The notes under the pieces are model-generated. The model did not search any database and was not told where the DNA came from. It worked only from the letters and a program-made list of their open reading frames with translations. This document shows positions 54,406 through 64,000 of a stretch of 64,000 bases of DNA, piece after piece. Within the stretch, counting starts at the first letter, position 1. Every line of letters begins with the position of its first letter. Made by a program: the position numbers and the translations under genes. The stretch lies in the NCBI GenBank assembly GCA_037176725.1, contig JAZBRS010000026.1, positions 55,282,501 to 55,346,500 on the forward strand. Direction: 5' to 3'. The stretch is from Posidonia oceanica. Its lineage: Eukaryota; Streptophyta; Magnoliopsida; Alismatales; Posidoniaceae.

Positions 54406-54461
54406 AGCACGACACTCTTGTCATCACTCCCTACTTTCGATGCCAAGGACGCGCTGGCCAA

Positions 54462-54488
54462 CCCCTGGTGTCATCCCGACACCAGGGG
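54462..54488 (+). repeat. 11-bp hairpin CCCCTGGTGTC / GACACCAGGGG
   Basis: Arms at 54462-54472 and 54478-54488, loop ATCCC, perfect pairing. The homologous hairpin in D (2904-2931) reads GGTATC/GATACC, so one pair has changed on both sides. Confidence 0.85.
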
Positions 54489-54682
54489 CATCTTTTGATC
54501 GCCCCTTGGTATCATTCCTTCCCTCTTTCCCCCATGACGTTCCTGGCGTCATGGGATGATTTCTTCTCATCATTCCCTTACCCCTTCTTTGCTGGCCGAT
54601 AAGTCCGATATCTTATCATTCTCATCATTCCCTCATCCCCTCTTTGCCGGCCGATAAGTCCGATATCTTATCAATCAACACT

Positions 54683-55546
54683 TCTCATCATGATCTCACC
54701 CCCCTCTTTAGCTTAGCTTCTCATCATGATCTCACCCCCCTCTTTAGCTTAGCTTCTCATCATGATCTCACCCCCCTCTTTAGCTTAGCTTCTCATCATG
54801 ACCTCATCCCCCTCTTTAGCTTAATTTCTCATCATGATCTCATCTCCCTCTTTAGATTAATTTCTCATCATTATCTCATCTCCCTCTTTAGATTAATTTC
54901 TCATCATGATCTCATCTCCCTCTTTAGATTAGTTTCTCATCATGATCTCATCCCCCTCTTTAGATTAGTTTCTCCTCATGATCTCATCCCCCTCTTTAGT
55001 TTAATTTCTCATCATGATCTCATCCCCCTCTTTAGATTCACTTCTCATCATGATCTCACTCCCCTCTTTAGCTTAGCTTCTCATCATGATCTCACCCCCC
55101 TCTTTAGCTTAACTTCTCATCATGATCTCACCCCCCTCTTTAGCTTAGCTTCTCATCATGACCTCATTCCCCTCTTTAGCTTAATTTCTCATCATGATCT
55201 CATCTCCCTCTTTAGATTAATTTCTCATCATGATCTCATCCCCATCTTTAGATTAGTTTCTCATCATGATCTCATCCCCCTCTTTAGATTAGTTTCTCAT
55301 CATGATCTCATCCCCCTCTTTAGTTTAATTTCTCATCATGATCTCATCCCCCTCTTTAGATTAACTTCTCATCATGATCTCATCCCCCTCTTTAGATTAG
55401 CTTCTCATCATGATCTCATCCCCCTCTTTGGCTTAACTTCTCATCATGATCTCGTCCCCCTCTTTAGATTAGTTTCTCATCATGATCTCATCCCCCTCTT
55501 TAGATTAGTTTCTCATCATTACCTCATCCCCTCTTTGCCGGTCGAT
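54683..55546 (+). repeat. 36-bp tandem array, 24 units (element C tail)
   Basis: Unit TCTCATCATGATCTCA followed by CCCCCTCTTTAGCTTAGCT, period exactly 36 bases. Units 1-10 and 11-19 show a similar order of variants, which suggests duplication of a block of about 10 units. The exact multiple-of-three period keeps a 310-codon ORF open (12-residue repeat SHHDLIPLFSLI); I treat this as a by-product. GATAAG/CTTATC inverted repeats flank the array (about 54650 and 55543). Confidence 0.9.
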
Positions 55547-55599
55547 AAGTCCGATATCTTATCATTCTCATCATGATCTTGCCCCCTCTTATCAATCAA

Positions 55600-56640
55600 T
55601 CAATCACTCGTGCTAGGCTGATATCCGAAACTATCATCTATCAATCACTCGTGCTAGGCTGATATCTGAAACTATCATCTATCAATCACTCGTGTTAGGC
55701 TGATATCCGAAACTATCTCAGGCTGATATTCCTAAACTATCTTCTGGTCGATCCATGGTCGGCCCGCAGTTGTGTTATACGGCTGACATCCAGTAACTGT
55801 CCCTCGTAATTGCACTTTTCCAGTTGATAGGTCTGTAAACTATCCACCGGTTGATAGGACCGTAAACTGTCGCTCCAGTTGATAGGTCTGTAAACTATCG
55901 CGTGCAATTACGTTATACGGCTGACATCCAGTAACTGTCCCTTGCAATTGCGGTTTCCAGTTGATAGGTCTGTAAACTATCCTCCAGTTGATAGGTCTGT
56001 AAACTATCCACCGGTTGACAGGACCGTAAACTGTCGTTAGGCTGATACTCCTAAACTATCACCAGCAATTGCATTATACGGCTGATATCCAGTAACTATC
56101 CCTCATCATTGCGCGTTTCCGGTTGATAGGTCTGTAAACTATCCGCCTGTTGACAGGACCGTAAACTGTCGCTCCAGTTGATAGGTCTGTAAACTATCCA
56201 CCAGTTGGTAGGACTGTAAACTACCACGCGCAATCATGTTATACGGCTGACATCCAGTAACTGTCCCTTGCAATGCCGTTTCCAATTGATAGGACTGTAA
56301 ACTATCCTCCAGTTGATAGGACTGTAAACTATCCGCCGGTTGACAGGACCGTAAACTGTCGCTCCAGATGATAGACTGTAAACTATCCGGCATTGCGTTA
56401 TACGGCTGATATCCAGTAACTATCACTCATGGTTTGTGGCTTCCAGTTGATAGGTCAGTAAACTATCCTCCAGTTGATAGGTCTGTAAACTATCCGCCAG
56501 TTGATAGGACTGTAAACTATCCCACAACCATGTTATACGGCTGATATCCAGTAACTATCACTCACAACTGCTCCGGTTGACAGGACCGTAAACTGTCACT
56601 CCCGGTTGATAGGACCGTAAACTATCCGGACGATAAGCCC
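55600..56640 (+). repeat. GATAG-type covarying hairpin array (element C tail)
   Basis: About 35 units of 24-30 bases. Most have the stem GATAG/CTATC around GTCTGTAAA- or GACCGTAAA-type loops. Four have GACAG/CTGTC (56017/56031, 56152/56166, 56342/56356, 56579/56593) and one has GGTAG/CTACC (56207/56221). The GACATCCAGTAACTGTC units vary jointly with GATATCCAGTAACTATC. Only one mixed unit was noticed (GATAG with CTGTC near 55855), and that still allows a G-U pair. Confidence 0.9.
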
Positions 56641-57200
56641 GTCACCTTATCATTTTTTTTCTCCTTTTTGGCGCGGCCTTGTCCCAGGAAAATAAAGTCA
56701 CGCACCCCCTTCCTGCGATAGGAGAGTTGGCCTCTCTCCCCTCGCGCCCCTTTCCCTTCTCTCCTGCTAGCTTGCTCCCCGGGCGGGGACCAGCTGCACC
56801 CTGTTTTCCTTCGCTTTGTCGTGCAAGTCTGGCCTCCCTGCCGGACATTCGCACCACATCGCGCCTTTTATCATTTTCTTTGCATCATCTCAGCACTTTC
56901 TTAGCTAGCACTGCATATCACTTTAGCATCATCAGCATTACTTGCACAGCATCAGCATTTTCTTATAGCTGCACTAACTTTTATACTAACTCTTGCATTG
57001 CATTTAGCATATCACACACAGCACAGCATCCATCTGCACTGGCATTTTGCATTGCGGCAACGGGCTACGATCTTCGGTGCATCCACCGAATAAGTAGCTC
57101 ACGCCCATAGCAACCCGCTGCTCCCGCCGGTCAGATGGGGTGTCTTGTCAACCCTGAGCAGCGGCCGCGCTCAGCTTGCCCTCGCTCAGGGAGGGGCATC
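56641..57200 (+). other. Element C conserved 3' block and polypurine tract
   Basis: Non-coding block shared with B and D. The PPT hairpin is CCCTGAGC (57152-57159) / GCTCAGGG (57184-57191) with a 24-nt loop. The polypurine tract AGGGAGGGGCATC (57188-57200) abuts the 3' LTR and overlaps the last bases of the hairpin. Confidence 0.85.
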
Positions 57201-60200
57201 TGTTGACACCCCATCTTGGCAGGCTTGGACCCTTGGAGCCCTCTTGGTGATTGCTGGATCAAACCCCAACCAAACCCTAACCCTAATCCTCCTCTCTACC
57301 CTTCAAAAACAGCCCATTTTGACCTAAACCTTTACCCCCCTTCCCAACCTCAAAACCTAACCAAAATCCATAGGAAAACCTACCACTATCCACTCAACAA
57401 GCCTACCCAAAAACCTAGGAATTTCCAAACCCAACCCATCCTTGAAAACCCTAGAAAACTTAGGAGAAACTACCCTTCTTCTACACCTTGAAACCCCTCC
57501 AAAACCTCCTTAGAATCAAACCAAAACCTCAGAACCAACACTTCAAACCCTAGACTACCCACTCACCAATTTTCACCCCATTCCGAGACCATTAAGACCC
57601 TCTTTCACCCAAATTATCCTTTTCTCTCTCCGGGATTATCATTTTCTCTCTTCTCTCTCTCTCCTGATTATCATCTCTCTTTTCATCCCTTTCTTATCCT
57701 TTTTCTGGTCTGGCTGTGGGCCCCCTCTGTGCTTCTATCCTTCCTCTATCTTATCCCTATTTTTACTTTATTTTTAACACTTTTTCTGAATTTTAAAAAT
57801 CGTTTTCCTCTAGTCTATCCCTTTTCCTCCTATCTCCCTCTTTTTTCCATTTCTTTCCTCCTTCTCTTTTTCTTTTCTTTCCTTTGCAAAAATCCACAAA
57901 AACCCATAAAAATCTGCAAAACCTCAAAACATAAAACAAACAAATCAGTACCCTAAGAAAAACAATTAAAAAATATTAAACAAGCAATTAACAACTTAAA
58001 CTTAACTTAAGCAAGCTAAAAAGAAAACCAAGCATGCAAACTAAAAAATTCAAAACAAATCAAAAGAAAACACTGAAAAATCAAGGAAAAAGCTAAAATA
58101 AAATCAAAACCCACCAAAGGTAAAACCCATCAAAAGAATTAAAAAACAAACCCAAAAAGAAGAATTAAAAAATCAAATACTAAAACAAGTAATTAAGGAA
58201 GGCAAAAGACTTAACCTAGTAAACATAAGAAAAACAAGTTAAAAACTTAATTAAAAAAGAAAAGGAAAACACATCTGAAAGACCTAAAAAACACCCTATC
58301 AAACCAAAAAAATCCAACTAAAAACTTCAAGAAAAATCAACAAAATAAAAATCAAAACATAACTTAAAAGACTTAAGAAGGAAAAACCCTAAGAAGACTA
58401 CAACTTAAAAACCTAAAATCAACCCTGATTAATACGAAATTAAACCCTAAAAAATCCTAATCAATATCCTAAGTGTCCAACAAGGGAAATACAATTTTTA
58501 AAACAATTTAAAAAAGGTTTAACAAACATTTAATCAAGTGAAAACCAATTAAAAACAAAACCAAAACCCTAAAACCCTAATCAAGCCCAAAACACATTAA
58601 TCAACTCAAAATAACCATTAAAAATCTTAATTAAAATCCTAACCTACAGCAAAACTCTTCTAATATTTTTACTTATTTTTAGTTTATTTTTACCTATTTT
58701 ATTTCCCCATTCTACCCTCTCTTTCTTTCTTCCTTCTTTCTTTCTTTCTTTCTTTCTTTCCTTACTGGGCTCAATCCGGCCCGTTTCTTCTTTTTTTCTT
58801 TTTTTCTTTCTTTTTTTCTCGGCCCGCAGCAGTCTGGCCCGCTTCCTTCTCCTCCTTCTTCTTCCTCCTTCCTCAGCGTTTCCACCGGATTTTCTTCCCG
58901 CGAGCTCGCTGCTACAGATCTCCCTCCCTCATTTGAATTTCAAGCTGTCCCTCTCCATCAGATCATGCGACAGCAGCCCGCCGCTCTCTCATCTCTCAGC
59001 ACCTTTTCCGGGAGGCATTGAATGCCGGTCGCCTCGCCGTCTCCTGTCTGCTGCAGTGCCGCCGACGAGTTTGAAATTCAACAGCGCGCCAGCAGCCAGC
59101 TCCTCCAGATATAATCCTCCGTCCTTCCTTCAATCCCGAGTTCAGTCGACCTTTAGTTGCCAGTGCCAGTGTGAGTAAGCCAGAGAGCCAGAGCCTGTGT
59201 AAGAGCGAACCAAAGAGTGAGAGAGCAACATCCAAGGAGAATTCCGGCCCCTTCCCCATCCTGTGCGACCCTCCTCCTTCTCCTCTTCACCTTCCAATTC
59301 CGGAGAGAAGAGAGAGCAGAAGGGAATCCTTGACATCTTGGAGAGAAGCCCCGGTCCGAGCCCAGTCTCCACATCAGAACCTCCTCCAATTTCCTCCTCT
59401 GAATTCAGCAAAACTTCCTCTTTCTTTCCCAGCAAACCAGCCCCCTTCCAAGCCCCGATTTCCCTCCCAATTCCTCCCCCAACTTCACCCAACAGCCAGC
59501 CTTCATCCCCCGATTTCCCATTGCCTTTTCACCACCTAATCACCCACTGAAACCACCCCTGATCACCCGACACTCCAATTGCAAACCCAACACAGGTCCC
59601 TCCAGAATTCCCTTCACTCCCGTTCACCATTGCCTCCCAAAATCCACCCAGATAATCCCCAAACCATCTCCTTTCCAGAGCCCCTAACCTTCGGCCCTAC
59701 CCTCCACCACAGACCAAGAATTCCACAACAAACACCTCAGCCTCTCACTGACCAGAATTTCGACCCAGCTCCAACTCCACTCCACACCTTCCAGAAACCC
59801 TCTCCGAGTATCCAACCTCACTCGCCGAACTTCCAGCAACCTCCCGGAGGGCTTCACTCCACCAGACGAGCAGCAACAACTCCCCCCCACCTCCGGCAGC
59901 ATCCTCTGAACCCAAAAGAGCCGAAACCTCACCTGGGCTGTAGAGCTTCAGTCCGGTCGATCAGGAAGCACCGGAGGGATGTTTTGAAGCGATTCCAATC
60001 TTCGCGAGCAGCCGGCGACGTCCGCAGCGACCGGACGGCCTCCACCGGCGACCTCTGGAACCACTGACGTCGGGGGAACGACTCAGGCGCGGAAAAAGGT
60101 AACCATTTCTTCCCTTAGCTTCCTCTTCTTCTTCTCTTGCTTCCCCAGCCTTTAGAATAGGTTTTCCGGTCCTCCTGCTCCGTCCTCGACTCGCCGGACA

Positions 60201-62991
60201 GTTCTCCTTCTCCGGCGCCGGCTGCTCTTCCTCCGGACACTCCGACCAACAGAGCGAGCTCCGGACCGTTCCCAGAGCTCCGGACGATCGCCGACGTCGT
60301 TCTCCGCCCTCCCGCGCCTCCTCAGCCTCCCCTGTCGACGGCCACGAGTACTGCCGGCGTTCCGCTACAGTACTCGTCGCCGTCGACCAGTTACTGTGCG
60401 TTTATTTTATTCTAGCTAAAGTTTTTAAGTAAATATTGCATATTTGGTTTAAGTTTCTGTCATTTTACATTCCAGTCCTTATTTCATTTAATCTGCTGTG
60501 TTTTTAAATCAAAATCATATTAAATTGCATAATCTGTTTATGGTTTTCAGTATTTGCAATTTGGTCCATTTACTGTGCTGTGCTGTTATTTAATTTTGTA
60601 GTTTAGTCCCTCTGTTTTCAATTTTTGCACTTAAGTCCTGCACTAAATCAGTTCATTTATTTACTTGCATTTTACCATATCACATTGCATTCTGGCCCCT
60701 TACATTTTTCTGATTTTGCACTTAAGCCCATGCACTGTAGTAACCTAGGTTTCATTTATGATTTTTGCATACTGCATTGCATATTTTGCCCCTCCACTTT
60801 CTCATTTTTGCAGTTAGGTCCATTTTAAATGGACAGTAACTGTGCTGCATGCATTTTAGCTTATTATATTGCATTTTCAACCCTGTTTTTTCTAAAAATT
60901 GCACTGCAGTCCTGTTATTTGATTTTCAGAGCATGTTTTCCATATTAAATTGCATTTTTGCCCCTGCATAATTTCAAAATCACACAGGTCCTTGCATCTT
61001 TCAAAAAATCATGTGAAAAGACCATTTTGCCCCTAGGTTGCATCTTAGCTCCTATGCTTACCAAATTTCATGCAGACCCTCCACTAGTATTCCCAGACTC
61101 CCTAGAACCTTGTTTTCTAGAAAATTTGCATTTTAGACCCCAATTTTTCCAAAATTGCTTTCTGATCCCTTTCTGCTTTCAAAACTTCTTCTAAAGCATA
61201 CCCTCTTTTCAAAGCAGCTTTCTGAGCCTAGTTTTTTACAAAACGAAGCCCTGCTCCCTCCTGTTTTCAAAACCCTCTCCTGCAGACCCCTGTTTTCTGG
61301 AAAATTTGCATTTTTAGCCCCTTTCTTTTTCAAAATGCTTTCTGAACTCCTATCTTTTCCAAGATTGTTCCTCTTGTTTTCTTTTGCTTGTGCATGCATT
61401 TTGCATCCACCTAGTCTTGCATTTTAGCATCCTCTTGCACACACTAAGCACATTTAGCTCCCTTTCACTTGGGAGGACCTTTTTGCACATCCCTAGGACC
61501 TCCTGAACACCTAGATCTGTTCTTCTCCCCTGTTCTGGCCCTTCTGCCTTGGAGCTGCGATATCTTCCAATCCGGCCGTTGGATCTTCTCAAGTAAGCTG
61601 CCCAGGCGACCGCGGCGAGGCACTCTTCAGCATGGACTAGACAGATTTCAGATCAGGCTCCCGGATTTCCAGTTATGTCCTCCTAAACCCCTGCATTGCA
61701 TTTGCATGCCATTTGCATAGTTTTCCTTGTTTTCGCTTTCTGTCTCTTTGAGCATGTAGAATAGGGCCTCCCCTTTCTGCTTCTATCTCCAAATCCCCGT
61801 TTCGCGTACCCCTGTGTGTTTTGTGTTGAGTTTTCCTTGGATTTGCCACTTAATGTGACTTTCTTCCCCCTTTTCCACGATCCGATCGCATCGCGAGCTT
61901 TGGGCAGCATGCGAGACACACCGTGGAACGGTTTAGTGGGAAACAGTTGCTAAGAGATGGTAATCCCTCCGTTTGCACACTCTCCCCTCTGTAGGTCTTC
62001 ACATCTACTCCGAGTGGTCCTAAACAACGTCTGTTCTTACACACACGTTGTTTTGCCTCCCCTTTGGCCTCTTCTGATCTTTTCTGCATTATTGCAATCG
62101 CATGGCTTTTCCGAGGTTTTTTTTTTGCTTCGCCGTTTTGGCACCGTTTCGCGTGCCCGCTCTAGCTTTTGCACCGTTTCGCGTGCCCGCCCTCGCTTTT
62201 GCACCGTTTTGCGTGCCTCTTCGCTTCCTTGTCTCGTTTTGCGTGCTGCCTTGCTTTTCGCTTGTTTTGCGTGCCGGTTTCGCTCTTTTGCACCGTTTTG
62301 CGCGCCTTGCTCATTTCTCGCCTTGTTTTGCGTGTTTTACGCCGTTTTCCCTTGCATGTCGATTGCATTGCATGGTTTTCTCGCTGTTTCGCTTTTTCGC
62401 CCGCATTTGCATATAGGGCGGTGATGCTTACTGCCTGGAGTTCTCACGAGCTAGGTCCCGCCTGGTTCGGAACACGGGCAGCGTAGCTGAGCATTTAGAG
62501 AGCACGTTTACTTCCTTGCTTTGTTTCTTCCCACTTAGAGCACACCTTGAGCATTCATTTAGGCATTTATAGGCACATAGGCATTCAATCCTGCATTTTT
62601 CTGCGTATGCGAGCGTAAGCCTAGAAAGACCGATTTTCGGGCGTGTCGGGGGTGCCTAATACCTTCCCCGCACGTAACAGGAGTCCTTACCCTGTCTTTT
62701 GGCCCGCAATGACCGTACTGCCCTTATCCTAGGCTAGAGTCATCTCATTTGCATTCGTTTGCATTTGTTTTCCTTTGTATTGCTTTGCTTTGCATTTATT
62801 GCTCGGTTTTGCGCGTTAATTCACGCATTACCCCGGTTTTCCTCGTCTTCCGTTAATAGACGTGGTGGCGACTCTGATTTGTCTTATCTTTCCTTTTTCT
62901 CCTCGATTTCAAGTGTTTTCGAGTTGAGCCTCTTCCTCGGATCCAATCGCCGCTAAATATAGCGAGCCTGATTCCGATCGGGATCGCTACA
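57201..62991 (+). repeat. 3' LTR of element C (5,791 bp)
   Basis: Starts TGTTGACACCCCATCTTGGC and ends GGGATCGCTACA, followed by the right target duplication TACAC (62992-62996). It retains the 229 bp (61680-61908) lost from the 5' LTR. Domains are as in the 5' copy: T-rich repeats at 60430-61350, splice-like segment 61672-61994 (here the donor has mutated to CAG/TTATGT), ~30-bp repeats at 62130-62345, GCCTAATACC motif near 62653. Confidence 0.95.
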
Positions 62992-64000
62992 TACACGGCG
63001 ATGCCACGCTGGTGATTTCCCAAGTGAATGGCGATTGGAGAACAAAAGATCCAAAGTTAGTGCCATATCATGAACACCTGCTGAAGCTGATAGAACAATT
63101 TGCAAGCATCCGCTTCTCGTATATGAACAGAGCAAGGAATGCATATGCAGATGCATTGGCAACCTTGGCGTCCTGGCTTAGTATACCTGAAGACCGAGCA
63201 GTAGATGTATCAGCTACATGCATGTAGCAGCCCGCGCACTACATGAGCATAGAGGAGGCAGATTCGGTAGAAGAGCAGCCTTGGTATTATGACATCAAAG
63301 CCTTCTTGGAGTCTGGCAGCCACCCGCCTAGCACCTCAGCAACAGATAGAAGAACCTTGGCGCGTCTAGCATCGAAGTACATGTTAGGGGTAGGGCAGCT
63401 ATACAGAAGGTCATACAGTCAGATGCTCCTGCGCTGCTTGAGCTCCAAGTCCATGCAGGGACTTGTGGTCCGCATATGAATGGAGTGCTGCTGGCCAAGA
63501 AAATCATGTTGCAAGGCTACTTCTGGTCAACCATGGAGGCAGACTGCTGCTAGTTCATGCGAAGATGCCACAACTGCCAGATCCATGGTAATCTTATGCA
63601 CACACCCCTGCAGGAATTGCATAGCATGTCCTCGCCATGGCCCTTCTCCACCTAGGGGATTGATGTCATCGGCGCTATACACCCTACTGCGTCGAATGGT
63701 CATCGCTTCATCCTGGTAGCGATAGACTATTTCACTAAGTGGGTGGAAGCAGCCTCCTACGAGGCGATCATAGCTGCGGTGATAGAGAGGTTTATTAGAA
63801 ATAACATTGTCACCCGATATAGGGTCCCGCATGCAATCATCTCTGACAACGGCTCGAACTTTATTGCAAAGAGGATCGAGAAATACCTGCAGAAGCACCA
63901 GATTAAGCACCATAGATCCTCACCATACCGACCGCAGATGAATGGAGCAGTGGAGTCTGCCAACAAAAACATTGTGAAAATAATGAAGAAGATGGCAGAA
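62992..64000 (+). pseudogene. Element A pol, part 3: end of second RNase H and integrase
   Basis: Resumes RNase H at HGDATLVISQVNGDW, colinear with 49028 onward of C. Integrase parts follow, with the zinc-finger CHNCQIHGN and the catalytic Asp, Asp and Glu codons all recognisable (near 63659, 63847 and 63952). It continues off the right edge. Damage: TAG at 63225-63227, a small deletion with frameshift near 63450, and TAG at 63551-63553 and 63653-63655 in the shifted frame. Clearly inactive. Confidence 0.9.

Larger units (their letters stand above)
34904..62991 (+). mobile_element. Element C: complete 28.1-kb Tat/Ogre-like LTR retrotransposon
   Basis: A complete element with 5' LTR 34904-40467, internal region 40468-57200 and 3' LTR 57201-62991. 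It is flanked by perfect TACAC duplications (34899-34903 and 62992-62996) within the second RNase H of element A. It has a PBS, gag, protease, RT-RNaseH-RNaseH-integrase, a downstream DUF7745-like ORF, a 3.4-kb repeat tail and a polypurine tract. By hand count the LTRs differ at about 45 sites over 5.5 kb plus two indels, so the insertion is young. Coding frames nevertheless carry frame changes and two nonsense codons, so this copy is probably not autonomous as it stands. Confidence 0.95.
9596..64000 (+). mobile_element. Element A: outermost Tat-like retrotransposon, split by B, C and D
   Basis: A discontinuous element. Its pol reading frame is found at 9596-12077, 34490-34903 and 62992-64000. 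Between these pieces lie element B and element C, and D interrupts it on the left. Its own LTRs, PBS and gag are outside the window. Continuity is shown by colinearity with C's pol: the 34490-34903 piece ends in the second RNase H and 62992 resumes at the next base after a duplicated TACAC. Confidence 0.88.

Noticed and set aside
54644..55576. 310-codon ORF with a 12-residue repeat
   Set aside because: Explained by a 36-bp tandem array whose period is a multiple of three; no start context, no family match, and the homologous place in B and D lacks it.

Overview
The window looks like gene-free plant nuclear heterochromatin built almost entirely from nested LTR retrotransposons of the Tat/Ogre branch of Ty3/gypsy. 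The plant call rests on the Tat-type pol with two RNase H domains, the PBS type, the DUF7745-like extra ORF and plant-style LTRs. The species cannot be named from the sequence. I see no host gene, rRNA, tRNA, CRISPR array or prokaryotic feature.

Layout. The outermost and oldest element (A) survives as three pol pieces: 9596-12077, 34490-34903 and 62992-64000. Three related elements are inserted in A. D (1-9595) is the 3' part of an element whose gag-pol lies left of the window. It has a broken DUF7745-like ORF, a tail of hairpin repeats, and a 3' LTR at 6296-9595. B (12078-34489) has a 5'-truncated left LTR (12078-15106), a PBS, a leader fused directly to a hairpin-repeat tail (gag-pol deleted), and a complete 3' LTR (28560-34489). 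C (34904-62991) is a complete 28,088-bp element with a perfect 5-bp target duplication (TACAC). Its LTRs are about 5.6 and 5.8 kb, and it carries gag, protease, RT-RNaseH-integrase, a downstream DUF7745-like ORF and a 3.4-kb repeat tail. Within B's leader sits a minus-strand solo LTR (E, 15706-26706, TSD CTTTC), and inside E a plus-strand solo LTR (F, 19279-24461, TSD GTGGG). The relative order is A first, then B and D, then E in B, then F in E. C entered A independently and looks young, with about 0.8% LTR divergence by a hand count.

How the parts work. C encodes capsid and nucleocapsid (Gag), an aspartic protease with a G-patch-like segment, and RT, two RNase H domains and integrase. A 400-codon DUF7745-like reading frame follows pol where an env gene would sit. 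All three elements with a visible 3' end share a tail between that ORF (or its deleted site) and the polypurine tract. The tail is made of short hairpin units.

The most interesting signal is in these tails. Several unrelated hairpin families keep base pairing through compensatory changes: GATAG/CTATC to GACAG/CTGTC to GGTAG/CTACC; CCTCG/CGAGG to CCTCA/TGAGG; GGTATC/GATACC to GGTGTC/GACACC. A hairpin with an invariant 24-nt loop abuts the polypurine tract and also shows a compensatory pair change. A second signal is a conserved intron-like segment of about 326 nt inside the LTRs, with GTAAGT-type donors and TTTGTAG-type acceptors.
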